NCBI GenBank assembly: GCA_023014365.1
Contig: JAEBUN010000024.1
Span: 124,001 to 188,000 of the forward strand
Direction of reading: 5' to 3'
Source: Lepiota brunneoincarnata
Taxonomy: Eukaryota; Basidiomycota; Agaricomycetes; Agaricales; Agaricaceae
DNA length: 64,000 bases
This document shows positions 36,548 through 50,565 of this stretch, one piece after another. The position numbers were made by a program, and so were the translations under genes. Numbering within the stretch: position 1 is the stretch's first letter; the number at the start of each line of letters is the position of its first letter. The notes under the pieces were generated by a model, which was given only the letters and a program-made list of their open reading frames with translations, was not told where the DNA came from and ran no database searches.

Positions 36548-36646
36548 GATGGTAAAAGTCTGCGTGCGGTGCGACACTGCCTCCCCTATGTGACATAAGT
36601 ATAATAGGTATGTAATATCCATGCCTCACACAGATAACCACCTCTA
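36548..36646. promoter_or_regulatory. Compact bidirectional promoter, RPC11 / SPRY gene
   Basis: Only 99 bp separate the two start codons, so both transcripts must begin inside or across this interval. No TATA box is obvious. Confidence 0.5.
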
Positions 36647-37652
36647 ATGCGCTTCTTTAGTCGCCTTAAGCACAATCTAGCAGATCACCACCTTGCATCT
36701 TCCGAGGAACCTCCCGCATGGGCGCCAGCGCCTGAAAATTCGGTATGTTCCCGCTCTCCATTGTCCTCCGCGTAAGAAATCCAATTCTCTCTCATAGCAT
36801 GTCCTCGGTAAATACAGCGATGCCCCAGATGATGAATTCGAGGCAGCAGAAACCTTTTGCCAAATGAATCCACCCGATCCGCCTCGTCTACTCGCTTCCC
36901 ATATCATCGATCATATTCGGTCGCTGGGAGGCAAGGCTTGGGGAATCAAGTATCCTACGCTAAGTAGGTTCTCCGGCACCATTCAGAACGACTCAAAAGG
37001 CGGTCCAGGAATCATCAAGGTCAAAACATCCAGAGAGTGTGGCGACGTTTGTTTGATGAGTGACCTGCCAGTCCTGGCCGGACTCTACGGCACCCATGGA
37101 AAGGAAGGAGTGTATTATGAGGTCCTTATCCATTCCATGGATGGGTTCATTGCAATTGGTATGCTCTTGATTTCTCGTAGCATCGCCGCCGCCGTTGATT
37201 ACTGCCCAGGCACTGCATGTCAGCCATATCCTGACTATCGCCTGCCAGGTTGGAACAGACTCAGCGCTGGACTCCATCTCGACGATTTCCGCAAGTCCTT
37301 TGAGGACCCGGATGGTGGCCGTGACTACACCGATGACCTTAACCAGATAAACCCAGGAGATACTATTGGCTGCGGATACGAATTCGCCACTGGGTCTTTG
37401 TTCTATACTCACAATGGCCGTCGCCTTTCAGCGGCATTTACTGGAATCTACCTCCCTCGCCAAATGCACGACGTTTATGCAGCCATTGGTGTCGAGGGCC
37501 CATGTGAGCTTGATGTCAATTTTGGCGGTGACTACTTTCGGTGGAAAGAGGGTAATGAATGGACATGGAGGATTGAGGGACATGTTGGTGGGAATCTCGC
37601 TGGCGGATCTGGGGGTGTGGACGAGGAGCTGCCCTCGTATAGTCTACGCTGA
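36647..37652 (+). CDS. SPRY-domain protein (SSH4/EAR1-like)
   Basis: The start is ATG 36647 (MRFFSRLKHNLADHH); the first intron (GTATGT...TCATAG) leads into HVLGKYSDAPDDEFEAAETF. The SPRY domain runs from about residue 65 to 240: GGKAWGIKYPTLSRF, GVYYEVLIHSMDGFIAIG, PYPDYRLPGWNRLSAGLHLD, DPDGGRDYTDD, GDTIGCGYEF, LFYTHNGRRL and CELDVNFGGDYF. The protein ends in ELPSYSLR; the LPSY could serve as a weak PY-like contact for a NEDD4/Rsp5 ubiquitin ligase, as PY motifs do in Ssh4/Ear1. No membrane segment is seen in the predicted N-terminus, unlike those proteins. A 51-nt intron (37159-37209) inside SPRY has no stop and is a multiple of three, so a retained-intron form would add 17 residues. Confidence 0.85.
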
Positions 37653-38040
37653 TACAAGGTTAATGTTTCTGCGTTTCTTGTTCGTTCGCCCACACCAATT
37701 CGGTAAATCCTTCCAATTTACCATGTGTTAAGAGCTATATGGTTAAATTCCGAACAGGCTCTCCTTGTACCCTAGTGGAAAGGGAGATTGAGGGATTCTG
37801 TCGATGACGTGGAGCGGCAGGTTTGTGCTAAGTCCAGGCTCATGCTTTACAGTGGGACGTTTCCCCTCCTTTCCTGCCCGGTGCGCATGTATCATTCCTT
37901 CAATACCTCGCCCGCAACTATACCGGCCGTGATAATCCCTATCTTTTCTGCGTCCATAAGTCCATCCGCCCTGTTGCGAATGAGTGCAACCCTGACCAGA
38001 ATCAGCGCGAAACTCGTTCCAAATAAAGACTGGCGATGGC
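37653..38040. other. Convergent 3' region
   Basis: Between the SPRY stop and the MOV10-like stop. Frames on both strands extend through it but none has a start or motif; one is only the read-through of the helicase last exon in other frames. Confidence 0.5.
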
Positions 38041-41000
38041 TCACTCGAGTTTTGAGATATAATTTCCATCGGCCTCGAGATCAAGCTCTGGTCCTGCGTA
38101 CCTTGAACCCAGAGACATCGACCGAAGTTTACAAAAGGAGTGAAAGGGGACTAACAGGTTGTTTCGGAGGGCAAAATGGAGATAAGGTTTCCAGTAAGGG
38201 TCCAATTGAAGTAATCGAGGGTTCCCAACAATTAATAAGAGCTCCTTCGCTCGTGTAATGGCAACGTTCATCCTGTAGTATCATGCGAGATTCAGATTTT
38301 GATTGATAATTACGCCCCGGTAGCGGTGGGTTGACAGCGATCCACAATTTGAGAAGACGCACCGTTTGGGTTCCTTGAAGATTCCCAGGCCCTTCTGGAA
38401 GTCATCCTCCAGGAATCTGACACTCGAGCGTACGCAGGAGACTATGATGACTCTGTTCTCTCTTCCCTGCCAGTCCTAGTCACATTTTAAGTAGACAAAG
38501 GGCAGTAGAGTCAGAACTTGGTGTTCAGGAACTCTTCGTCAAGTCAGGAGTAAAAGGTAACAATTACGATCCAATCACTCCACTCGTGGGTGGTGAATCT
38601 CATCTCAAATCTAGAATCTGAAATACAGATGTACGTACTCACCTCGACAGTCCCTACGTCTACATCCCGTAGACCCTCCTCCCGCAGAATTTCTCGAAGT
38701 TTCCACACTTGCGCGCGGAAAGGTGATATGATGCCAATGCTTCTTGCTTTGAGCGGAGGATCGCAGGAGTTTGCTTCTTTCATTAAAGATTTAATGATCC
38801 GCATGACAACTTGAATTTCGCCTGTGTTGTACCAGGTCGACTTCTGCCAGATGGATTGGACCACGGCGTGAGTGGAGTGTGAAATAGAATAGATTGACAT
38901 ATACCTCTTCAATACATTCTTCCTCTGCTTCGCACCCAAAAATTCGGACAGGAAGGTGCTCGTCTGAGAGCCCCGACCAGGGTACCTTGCCATTTGTTGC
39001 GAACGGGACCAGAGTATCGTTGTAGAAAAGTGCAGAAGGTGGCATTAGAATTGCGGGGTGACTGCGATAGTTCTTGCACAAGTGTGCGTACGGCCGGAAA
39101 TATTCAATAGTTGCTGCTGGGTTTGCATATAAGGGGCGTTCAAAGAGTCGCTGTAGGAGGGACATGTCCAACTCTGCTGCCCTGGCCTGACCCGCGGAAA
39201 CGATGGGTCCAACTGGGAACAGGTAAGCGTGCTACGGGAAGCAAGAGGAAACAATGGAGACCGCACGTTGATGAAGGTCGCCGCATAAAATTAACTGTGG
39301 CTGCAGCAGCTCGACCTTATTTCCCTCCGGGTCCTTGGAGACTGGTACCCGCGGTCCAGTAACGACAACAGAGATAGGAATACAGAGTTCTGGCTCCGAA
39401 CCTTGGGCGGCCTGTGGCATATGGATCAGCACCTCCGCCTGGCAGCCTTGTATTCGTAGACGCACCTCGTCGATAAGAAGATGCGTCCAGTGGGGTCTGG
39501 CGGGAGTATGAGATGAGTGTGGGTGAATAGAATCAATCACCTCGGTCTCCATTCTCGCAAGAGCGTGATTAGTGCATTGTGCATTAGCCAAGATGTTTGC
39601 ATCGACGCAGGAACAAGCTACTACACGATACTTCATGAGGTCTTTCCAAGGAGGAATGGAGAATTTATCCTCGGTAGTGTCAATGTCTGAAGGGGTTAAG
39701 CCGGGTGGGTCGGAAGGGTGGTCCATGACTGAGGTGAAAAACGCACAGCAAAACTGTAGGAGCTTCGACGGAACTTGGGTAAAGCTCCGACTTTGATCAT
39801 TCAGGCGTAGCATCTCTGAAGGCTGCAGGAAGCTCCGGAGACGTAACACAAGAGTATCTGTAGCTGGGTTGGAAGGTGCACATAAGAGAATACAAGCCCC
39901 GGGCTGAGTAGCAAGAATTTGTAAGACTGCTTCAACGATCGTTCTGTAAGACATGATGTGTAGTCAGGTCTTTTCACGACGGAGAGGCGCGGACCTCGTT
40001 TTACCCGTGCCGGCGGGTCCTGAGATAAGGAATGGCACTGGCCAGTCCCGAAGTGTGATAGAAGTAACAGCATTCTAAAGCGTTCAGACCCATGCTCTGT
40101 CGTCTCGGAAGCGTCAATTGGCTGACCTTTTGTTCCTCGTTTAAATCTTTGTCTTCCCAAACAAGCCCATCGTGGGGAAGCGTGACTCCCGAAATCCAGC
40201 GCGGGGGTCTATCCGTGATATCTTGAAGAGTAGGGAAAAGCCACTTGGTAGCTAAGGTCTCGTGCACGTCCGATGCGTTCATCATTAGGTTGAGATCGGC
40301 AACTGCAGCCTCCATCAAGCAAAATGGACGCGCATTGACGAGAAAGGATACGTTGAAGATCAAGGGGAGCTGGAATGCATTGTGACTTTCTGCTTGCGCC
40401 AGAAAGAGTGCGATACCAGTAAGATGTGTTTGGATGTATTCTTGAAGTGTAGGGGAGTATAGATCTAGTATGTCAGGGTCAGTATGTGCAATGATTTGTA
40501 ATGGAGAATCTACCTACGGACGAGACCTTCCCTCTTCCGGGTAGCTATGACTCTGGCTTCAAATGCAAGAGCGGTACCGAGGAACGGCCCTGTATACCTA
40601 TTTTGCGACACTACGACTTGGCGTAACTTGACAAGGTCACCGACGTCAAGCCGAGGATAGTTCTCTCGTAGGCCAGGAACGACAAGCGAAAACTCGGTCC
40701 GTTTCCAGTCTGTGAGCTTCAAGTCCTTGACAGCCCAGAGTACTATACTTGACCTTTGAGCACAGAGGCAGTCAACTTCCCACTGCAGGATACGGTACCA
40801 GTGCTGATGATAGCGGCCGGGATCTAACGGCGCATGTTCACCAGGTTGGGCGGGGGGTTGTGATAAAAGCTCGCTTTCCCGCCCCTCGATAAGATGAGGT
40901 AGCAGAAAGGTGGTAGGGTAGTCTGGAGGAGGAAAGGCAGCAATGGGTGGCAAGGGTTCGAGCTGATGGATGAGCTTTTGGATATTTTTCAGAGATTGTG

Positions 41001-41524
41001 GCACGAAGGACGGAGCCTGGTGAACGGTGGTGATGAATCGGCGATCCATATATTGATCAAGAACCACAACATACGTATTTGTCCAGTCCATGATTTGATG
41101 CATTGTAATGGATGTCCTGGGGTTGGCTTTCAATTTTGCGTGGGATTTCTGGGGGACAGTCCATGGACTTGTTCTTTGTTTGATTGGGTTTTCCATGAGA
41201 TCGAGGGGGCAGGAGTTTCTTTTTGCTTGGTTCACTGGTCTTCTTGGGATCTTTAATGGTGATGCGGTTTGTATCTGCTGCAGGGCAGAGCGTTCTGGGC
41301 GACTTGAACCCAGGACGTGGAACAACACGGTCTTTCCAGTAGGGATGGATGTTGGGATCGTAAGTCTCATCTACCTGAACAGGGCTTAGATTCGGGTTAT
41401 AGGGATCGCATAAACCATAGGGAGTTGCAGGGTTAAACGTGGTCGGTGAGTACTGGGGTAGGTAGCTTGGGGTGTACATTGAAGCATGAGAGTGGCTGCC
41501 AGGTTGCGCTTGTTGATATGCCAT
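38041..41524 (-). CDS. MOV10/SDE3-like superfamily 1 RNA helicase
   Basis: ATG 41522-41524 to TGA 38041-38043, about ten exons, near 1000 residues. The N-terminus is Tyr/Pro-rich; then a beta-rich region (WKRTEFSLVVPGL, DVGDLVKLRQVVV) of the type preceding MOV10 helicase cores. The core has Walker A GPAGTGKT, ILLCAPSNPATDTLVLRL, Walker B WTHLLIDEAAQGSE (joined across an intron), LILCGDLHQ, HLCKNYRSHPAIL, GIISPFRAQVWKLR, then DWQGRENRVIIVSCVR and MNVAITRAKELLLIVGN. It ends with LEADGNYISKLE, a typical C-terminus of this family. Relatives act in RNA silencing (SDE3, SAD-3) and in restraining retroelements (MOV10). The gene is divergent from APC1 with 247 bp between starts. Confidence 0.85.
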
Positions 41525-41771
41525 CGCCCGCGAGGCTGAAGTTTAAGAGCATGCCTTTGAAAGGCAAGCGCTCAAGATAACGTGTGCTGCGGATACGTAA
41601 GGTCCCCGGAACGTGCAGCCTCCGAACGTTTATTCAATCAGCGTCAAGGCAGAACTCGACTCTCGGCCCTCGAGGGACACAAAACTGGCATTGTGTTTGT
41701 ACTTGCTTAGGTGGTGGACATTATCTTCCAAACCACACAAGCGCAAATATAGGCGCTTGCTTCCTCCCTCA
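41525..41771. promoter_or_regulatory. Shared promoter of MOV10-like helicase and APC1
   Basis: The 247-bp interval between opposing starts. The APC1 frame is open upstream to 41613 but without ATG, so I treat that part as leader. Confidence 0.45.
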
Positions 41772-44700
41772 ATGAGCCATCCTCTCACTGTTCCTCTGCA
41801 GACTTTTCGCGAAACTTCTGCTTTCCTACATCTTAAACAAGACACCCCACTATGCAGTACTTCACGCAGCGAGTCGCACTTGCTCCGGGCCATCCGTTCT
41901 GCTTTGCGCGGGTCGGACACTGAAAATTTGTCAACAATACAGACAATGTATCATCACGACACGCAGCCCGATAGTCGTGAACTGACATGGAATGCCCATA
42001 CTGTTATTCTGAGTTATGGAGGTGTTATTCGCAAGAGATGGTCCTTTGAACAGGAGGGAGAAACAATTCAGTGGGCGTGCTTGGGCATATTGGAACAGGT
42101 CGAGACACACCTCCCTCGTGATCGTGATACCGCATCGCTCCCGATTCCTTCAACCTATCCCGAAAAGCCACCCTACGAGCGACATACTTTTGGTCCATTC
42201 GCACGAGCGCAAGCTGCTTCAAAGGCTGCGTCCAAGCATACAACACTTATCCCTGCAGTCTTTGTCTTCTTGCGTAGTATCGGGAGGATCATGTTACAAA
42301 ATGGCGTTGAATACTCCCTATCTCTGCCATTCATCGTGCGGAAAGCTTGGCCGCTATATCCCCATGGTGTTATGATCCAGCGAGTCCTTGAACCAAGTGA
42401 ATTCATAGAGGCGGAGCTGACCGGTGAAGCAGTGCTTCCTACCATGTTCTCGATGACAAGTCCGTTAGCTGAGGCTGCTGCGGTGGGACAAACAGTCGGT
42501 ATCACTGGGGGATACAAGGGCTTGCCGGTCATTTTGATAGATGAAGATGAAAACTCAACCAAACCATTGAAATCGATCCCATCCTCAGAGATGGTTGTAG
42601 CTATTACCCGGCAGGGCCATGATTGCAGCATTCAAATTATTCTAACGGTGGATATCGAGAAACGGGAGCTATCCATTTGGCGGTATGCTTATCTCAAACC
42701 CAAGGATATGCCAGTCCCACTGACACCAAGTCGTCCGCGTAACGTGACGGAGGCTAAGAAACGACAATCGATGCCCGGTCCAGGAAGTAGACGCACTTCA
42801 GCTATCTATGATGGTGCTGGCCGTCTTCACCGTCCACTCTCGCCTGGTCTTCATTCGAGAGAGATGTCTCCCACTCCTGATGTTTTTACTGTTCCACACA
42901 TGCCTCCGCTCTCTGCGCTTCCCGGTATGGCACCCTCTCTTTCAACTACAACGACCTTGCAATCCCTTGTCTCGGGGGAGTCGTCACAGCGATCAGCCAC
43001 TTCGAGAACGAAACGACCTTCGTTGGCACGAAATGATCTTAGCGTCACAATGGACCGTATGGTTCTTGGTGGTCATGCAGATGCGGACCTAGAGATCCCT
43101 ATTGAGAATGGAAGGATGAAGGCTGCGTACTGGATTGAAAAAATCTATTGCCAAGAAATATCGAGAGAAGAGTAAGCACTTTTGGTCTGGTCCCCTTTCG
43201 ATGCTGAATGACACAGTGCAAAGTCATGGCGGGACATCACGTTGTCACCTTTCGATGAACGCTATGATGGGGCACAAGAACGCTGTTTGGTCTCCATCCA
43301 ACTTCCAAAGTCGCAAGTCACCCATATTCTTTCTGTGACATTCAGAGAAGAAGGCACGATGAGGATCGAACCGCTGGCTGTGACTCCCTCTTTGGCCTCA
43401 ACTTCAATACGAGCTACTCGCGAGTATGTTTGGGACCTCCTTGTGCTTAAACCTGACCATCGGCTTTCTTTACTGACCCACGGTCTTCGGGAGATCCCCA
43501 TCGAAGTCGACGGAAGCCCTCAGCAACTAGCCAACGGTCTAGAGATGGATGTTGATCGCGAAGGAAATCCTAGTGCCATAACATATGTGTCTCGCATCGC
43601 TATCTCATCAGCTGTCCTTACATTTGCTGATGGTCGTAGGGCTCGCTTGGATCTACCTCTCGACCCGAAGGATCTATTGACGGTGGAATGTTTTGCCATA
43701 CTTGCACAGTGCCTCACACCCGAAGCGTCCTTCACTCTCCACCGCACCTTTTTGGATCTTTGGAACAAGGAACATTTGTCGTCAGCCGAGGGGGTTGAAT
43801 TTACCTGTTTCACCGACGCTATTTGCGCGGTTTTCCAGATCAAGAGCGAGCTGCCGCCGCCGCCCGCCGCCCCTTGGGAGCGGCTCGCCCATTCACTTTC
43901 ACACAAACACTTCGAAGAGGATCCTGTCTTAAGACGACTTCACAGACCTGCCAATCTCCCCCCACCCACACCTATTTACTCCTCTAAGAGACCCTCAAAG
44001 CTCCTGTCACCAATGCTATATGCCCTCCATATGTTAGCAGAATATCTGCGGCTTCTTGTCCATCGGTTTGATGACCTAGTGAAACTCGTGCCTTTAATAC
44101 ATCGAATTGCAATGGAAGTACGGCCGGAGTGGGCGGATTATTGGCAGAGACTGGTACCGGACGCGGGCGGTAATTGGCCTGTCATCACTACGTCTGGTAA
44201 GTCTTGCGCTTTCTTGTCAAATATCCTCAGATAGATACTTCCTTTTTTAGTCCATACACACCTGGACGACCGGATCCCTGTCTGGCCGCCTGACATATCC
44301 GCCATATTCTATGGAAGCTTGAGTAACCCAGACTGGAAAGTTCCATGGCTTGATACCCTGCACATTGCGGCTCGCTTTGGTGTCCCGCCATCATTTGAAT
44401 ATGGCAGATGGGATCCTCTTCGTGGTCTCCACGATCTCTCCGCTCTGTATTCATGCTTGACGGACGGCAAGGTTCCAGACGTGCGCACAAGAGCGGAGCG
44501 GGCTATGCTGCTCCTCGTGGCGAAACGGGGTACGAAGTTTTTGGACTCGTTGCCTCTTGGAATTACGGCACCTCTGCGAGAGGCTGCGCGAACATGTCAG
44601 TTAGCACCCCCACCCAATTGGCCGCTACATGCCTATATGGCGATTGGCAGGAACGACTTGGCGGCATCGGCTAATGAGACTGTTGAACGTTTCAATAGAG

Positions 44701-47700
44701 ATGGATTCAAGTTGAAAAAGGATCCCACTGTGAGTTATGGTTGGCCCTCTTGTCTCGGATTCCTATTCATTCTGTCTGTGCAGAGTCCCGGAAAGCCACG
44801 TCAAACGATCAGCCACTTCGTCTCAGCTGCTCGTGCAGCAGGAGGGGGAGAGGTTGATGTTGTTACTGGCGTCGAACTTGACCTTGAAGCTTTCACTAGC
44901 ATCCGCTTCGGTCAGGACCGTCGGTTAGAAGAGGTTGCTCGCATGTTGTGCTCATCACTTATCCCGTCTATCAAACTTGCCGATCGGCCTGATCTCAGGT
45001 ATGACATTACCATGACCGCTTAAATTCAATTGAAGAACTCTGGTAGCGAGCATGATCAGACAAAGGAGCACCAAAATCAAGTCGTTCGCGTAGCGGAACG
45101 AACACTTGCTCTCCCTTATGGCCGGGCGATGTTCACTTTTGGTTCAGTGCCTACTGTCACTCGTGAAGCATACACAATACCAAAACTCGAATTCACCATA
45201 CGTATTCAGCCGCTCAATATTACTATTACTCCGGAGGTGGGGAAGATTCCTGTTGAGTCGCTCAGTTGGGGCGAGTTCCATAATGGAGTCGCTGCGGGCT
45301 TGCGCATATCCCCGACCTCGGGAGGCATAGAGAGCTCGTGGATTGCTTTCAATAAGCCCTCAGAGTTATCCCCGGAGCATGCAGGGTTCTTGCTGGGACT
45401 GGGATTAACGGGGCACTTGAAGCATATGGTGACATGGCATACCTTTAGTTATCTGACTCCGAAACACGACTTGACGTCGATTGGGGTCTTACTCGGGTTG
45501 TCTGCGGCGAACATTGGGAGTGCAGATCAACACGTTACAAAGTTGCTGGCAGTGCATACACCAGCTCTGCTCCCTACCCCGATGGTAGACCTCAATGTAT
45601 CATTGGTTACTCAGGCTGCCGGTCTTGGTGGCGTGGGTTTACTCTATCTTGGGACCAAGAGTCGTCGGATGGCAGAGGTGTGTTTAAACCAAATCAGTAG
45701 GAGGGATCTTGTTCAGCCTGACTTGAGCAATGAACACCGCGAGGCGTATACCTACGCTGCGGCGCTCGCCTTCGGGATGATCATGTTGGGAAAGGGGACC
45801 ACGATCCCTGCGGATGCACACCTCCTGTCGCGGTTAAGTATCCTCATTCATGGTGATGCGGATCCGCTACTTAGCAAAAAGATGCGGGCACCTTTCGATG
45901 TCAACCTTACATCCCCCGCGGCGACGATTGCTCTAGGACTCATGTATTTGCGAACCGAACGCCAAGATATTGCGGACTTGCTACCGATTCCCGACACGGT
46001 GCTGGCATTGAATCGGATTCAGCCGAGTTTTTTGACTATCCGGACCATTGCAAGGAACCTGATTATGTGGAACGAGATTTCGCCCTCTAACGAGTGGTTG
46101 ATTTCGCAGGTTCCGGCAAGCATTCGCGAGGCGATCGAGGCGAAGTCAAAACACAATAAGGCCATTGATGAGTCGATCGAGCTGGCACATTATCATGTAT
46201 TGGCAGGGTGTTGTTTCGTGATTGGGTTGAAGTATGCTGGTACTGCGAGGCAGGAGGCATACCTGCTTATTGTGCGATACTTTGACATCTATACGAGGCT
46301 GGCTTACACGAACAGTAGGTTCCTCCTCAAACTGTAGGGATGGCTCTGCTGAACCGAAGTTTTAGGTCCCGTTTTTGACCATAGAATCAAAAGATCGGCT
46401 GTCAGAGATGGGCTAAACCTGATTTCCATCTCGTTGAGCATGGTTATGGCCGGCACTGGTGAAATAACATGTCTCCGACGATTGCGGTATGCCTACGGGA
46501 TGCATCAACAATCTAACTACCATCACGGATTCAAATATGGCGTGCACGTCGCGACCCACATAGCACTTGGGCTCTTATTCCTTGGCGGTGGCCGGTTCAC
46601 ACTTGGAACGTCAGATGCAGCCATTGCTTGCCTTGTCACTGCTTTCTTCCCGCGCTTCCACTCCTTGTCCTCAGACAATAAAAGTTTCCTGCAGGCGTTG
46701 CGCCATCTTTGGGCCCTGGCGGTCGAGCCGAGGTGCCTGATAGCAAGGGACGTGGACTCTGGGGAGGTCGTGTACCTGCCTGTGAAGATCACATTCAGAG
46801 AAGGACAGGATGTCGCAGTTGCGCAGTTGATCTCGCCTACGCTAATTCCGGATATGGACAAACTTGTATCAATACGCGTGGACACACCGAGGTATTGGCC
46901 ATTCTACTTGGACACAGAACAAGTACCGAGACACAGGGATGCGCTTTTGCAAAGCCAGACTCTGTACGTGAAGAGAAGGACAGCGTTCTTGAGTTATACG
47001 GAGGATCCAAGAGGGAGTAGGAGTCTCTTTGTGCGGTCCGGGTCGTCGGCTGGCGATGCTGCTACGCTCGATTTCCCACAGTTGACGGACACAAAGACAC
47101 ATCCGGCAGGCGACCTCTCCGAGTTTATCACCTCCTTCTCGAACGACGTACTTTTCCTTGCATTTGCGGATCACTTTGCTCGAGGGGGTGAGGAGCTCAC
47201 GGATAAGGAACGGTTGTTCCATACATATTGTCACGCAGCACTATTGGACAGTATCTTGCAGGATAAGCCGCAAACGTTGCAATCGCATCTTACATTGTAC
47301 TTATATCGGACGATGGACCCCAGGAGTCGATATTTCAATTTGCGGTTGCAGGATCTGCGATTCGCTGCGGACTTTTATTCAAAAATATATGATAGGAGGT
47401 TTAGCGGGAGGGCGGAAAATAACCCAAGGCCACCGCTGATTAGGGATACGACTGTCCTTGGCGCTCTCCATGCGCAGGATAAGAAACTGGACGAGGTAAG
47501 GAAGTCGGAGGCTTTTCTGGCCGCGTTGGGACAGTACGCAAGGGGAGAGGTGATTACTAGCACTAGCGTTAAATCCGGCCAACCGGGTGTCGACGAGGGT
47601 GATTCAGAAGGGAAGGATGAAGGCCAACGGAGCCTGGGGGTCATGCACCAACTTGGGTGGTATCTCCTGCGTAATGGTATCCCAGTGTCGACACTCCTCG

Positions 47701-47942
47701 TGATCCTAAGGCAGCTTGGTCGGGACGCACACCAACAGTGTCTTGGTGTAGCTTCTCCGGAAGGCACCAATGATACGGCGCTGCTGGACCTCGGGATCAA
47801 GGAGGTGTTGCATGGCACGGGAACGAGGATGACCACGGCGCTTGGGTCAGGGTGGAGTGCAAAATCATTGGATGAGATCATCCTTGTTTGGGGCATGGAT
47901 GGAAAGGGAACTATTAATTGGGAGAGTGTCCCTGACACCTGA
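41772..47942 (+). CDS. APC1: Anaphase-promoting complex subunit 1 (APC1)
   Basis: Six exons (41772-43171, 43217-44196, 44251-44729, 44784-44998, 45047-46314, 46366-47942) give 1972 residues with all phases matching. The N-terminal half is the beta-propeller-like part (SYGGVIRKRWSF, VILIDEDENSTKPL) interrupted by a Ser/Pro-rich loop around residues 380-460, the kind of loop phosphorylated in APC1. The second half carries proteasome/cyclosome (PC) repeats: GFLLGLGLTGHL, SIGVLLGLSAANIGS, GVGLLYLGTKSRRMAE, AATIALGLMYLRTERQD and HIALGLLFLGGGRFTLG. The motif RHLWALAVEPRCLIARDVD is characteristic. APC1 is the large platform subunit of the ubiquitin ligase that triggers anaphase. The start at 41772 is the first ATG in a frame open further upstream. 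Confidence 0.93.
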
Positions 47943-48857
47943 CGTTAGGGGAATAGTTGTAAGGATCAGATATTCGTTTGTACACTCGACATCCCTCGCT
48001 CTGTCCGTGACAGGGATTAACTTGAGAAATTCATAATCTGTTGTGGTGGTATTGGTTTATTGTCTCCTTATGGCTGAAAATGGATCTAATCAGAATCCAT
48101 TCCGCAAGTTGGGAACATTTCCGAACAGAATCTGATTGATGTATGGAATTTGTTGCAGATACAGGGACAATAAACCAACTCTATTTGGTCATGATAATGG
48201 ATCCTGGATCTCTCAAATCATCTGTGACATGAACCGAGCGCTGTTTTTGCAAACTGTTTTTTTTAGAACATGTGATATATATTTCTTACAACTATTCTTT
48301 GGTACCCCCTGTACTGTATCTAGGATGACTTCGAAGGGTCTCAGATACGATGCGTTCGCTTTAAAGACCATGACACTGAATTCATGGAAGTCGGCCTGAA
48401 ATGCTCTTGCCCGCTCCTTTGCAAGTCTTCTCCTCAAAGTTCGCAACACAGGAAAGAATGTCCAAGGTCACATGCACAGGTTACTTGAACGCATATCAGG
48501 TCAAGAATAGATAGAATGGCCGAACTTTCTCGAGTTGGACCCTCAATTTTCAAGCCCTAAGCGTGCCCAGGATAGTTCGTGGGGGGAGATAATAATAATT
48601 GCAGTTCAACATGTATAATTGACAAGCATATGATCACGATATAATGCTAGTGCTTCCTGCTCCAGTTTGCAAGGTCTAATAAACCAAAGAAGGGACAGGA
48701 AGCAGAATTAAAGAACAGGGCAATATGTTAGCCGTGCAACAGAGGTAATGATGCATAGGAATATGTAGGAGAGATAAAAGAGGGAGACGAAGAGATATGA
48801 ACACGTCTAGAATCGCAGATGAAAATAGGTGGATGGTATCGGTGGTTATTTGGTAAT
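47943..48857. other. Convergent intergenic region, no gene seen
   Basis: AT-rich sequence between the APC1 stop and the DAHP synthase stop, with short frames only. Compatible with two 3'-UTRs. Confidence 0.45.
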
Positions 48858-50280
<1,423 letters not shown>

Positions 50281-50565
50281 GTCTGGTTGTTCTGGGATTG
50301 CTGAGAGGATCGGATGAGTTGTGAATGCAGATGCAGAAGAGGTTGTGAGTACTGACGGAACCTGAAAGTTCGGGGGTGTTTTATAGCGGGCTGGGCCATT
50401 GTTGGCGATGATTTTTTGGAGGTGAGTTTTTTGGATCGGAGTAATCGATAGATCTCGCGCGAACTGAACCGCCCAAGCCGGAGCACATTAAGCTGTGTGT
50501 GACTCGCTCAATCGGATTTCTCTTCGGATATCTCGTCATGTGACCTCCCCACCCTTTTCACCTCA
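50281..50565. promoter_or_regulatory. Shared promoter of DAHP synthase and PIH1
   Basis: A 285-bp divergent interval containing the TATA box of the DAHP synthase gene. Confidence 0.5.
50379..50385 (-). promoter_or_regulatory. TATA box of DAHP synthase
   Basis: On the minus strand TATAAAA lies about 100 nt before the ATG at 50280. An upstream ATG (50400) would place this TATA box inside coding sequence, which is why I prefer the downstream start. Confidence 0.55.

Noticed and set aside
37743..38084. Possible extra C-terminal exon of the MOV10-like helicase
   Set aside because: The family C-terminus NYISKLE ends at a stop at 38041-38043; frames beyond it are read-through in other phases.
31734..41524. 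Idea of an antiviral defence island formed by the two helicases
   Set aside because: Both belong to conserved eukaryotic helicase families and the genes between them are housekeeping; nothing but distance links them.
41613..41771. Upstream extension of the APC1 frame by 53 codons
   Set aside because: There is no ATG in this part and its composition is not like APC1; it is treated as leader.
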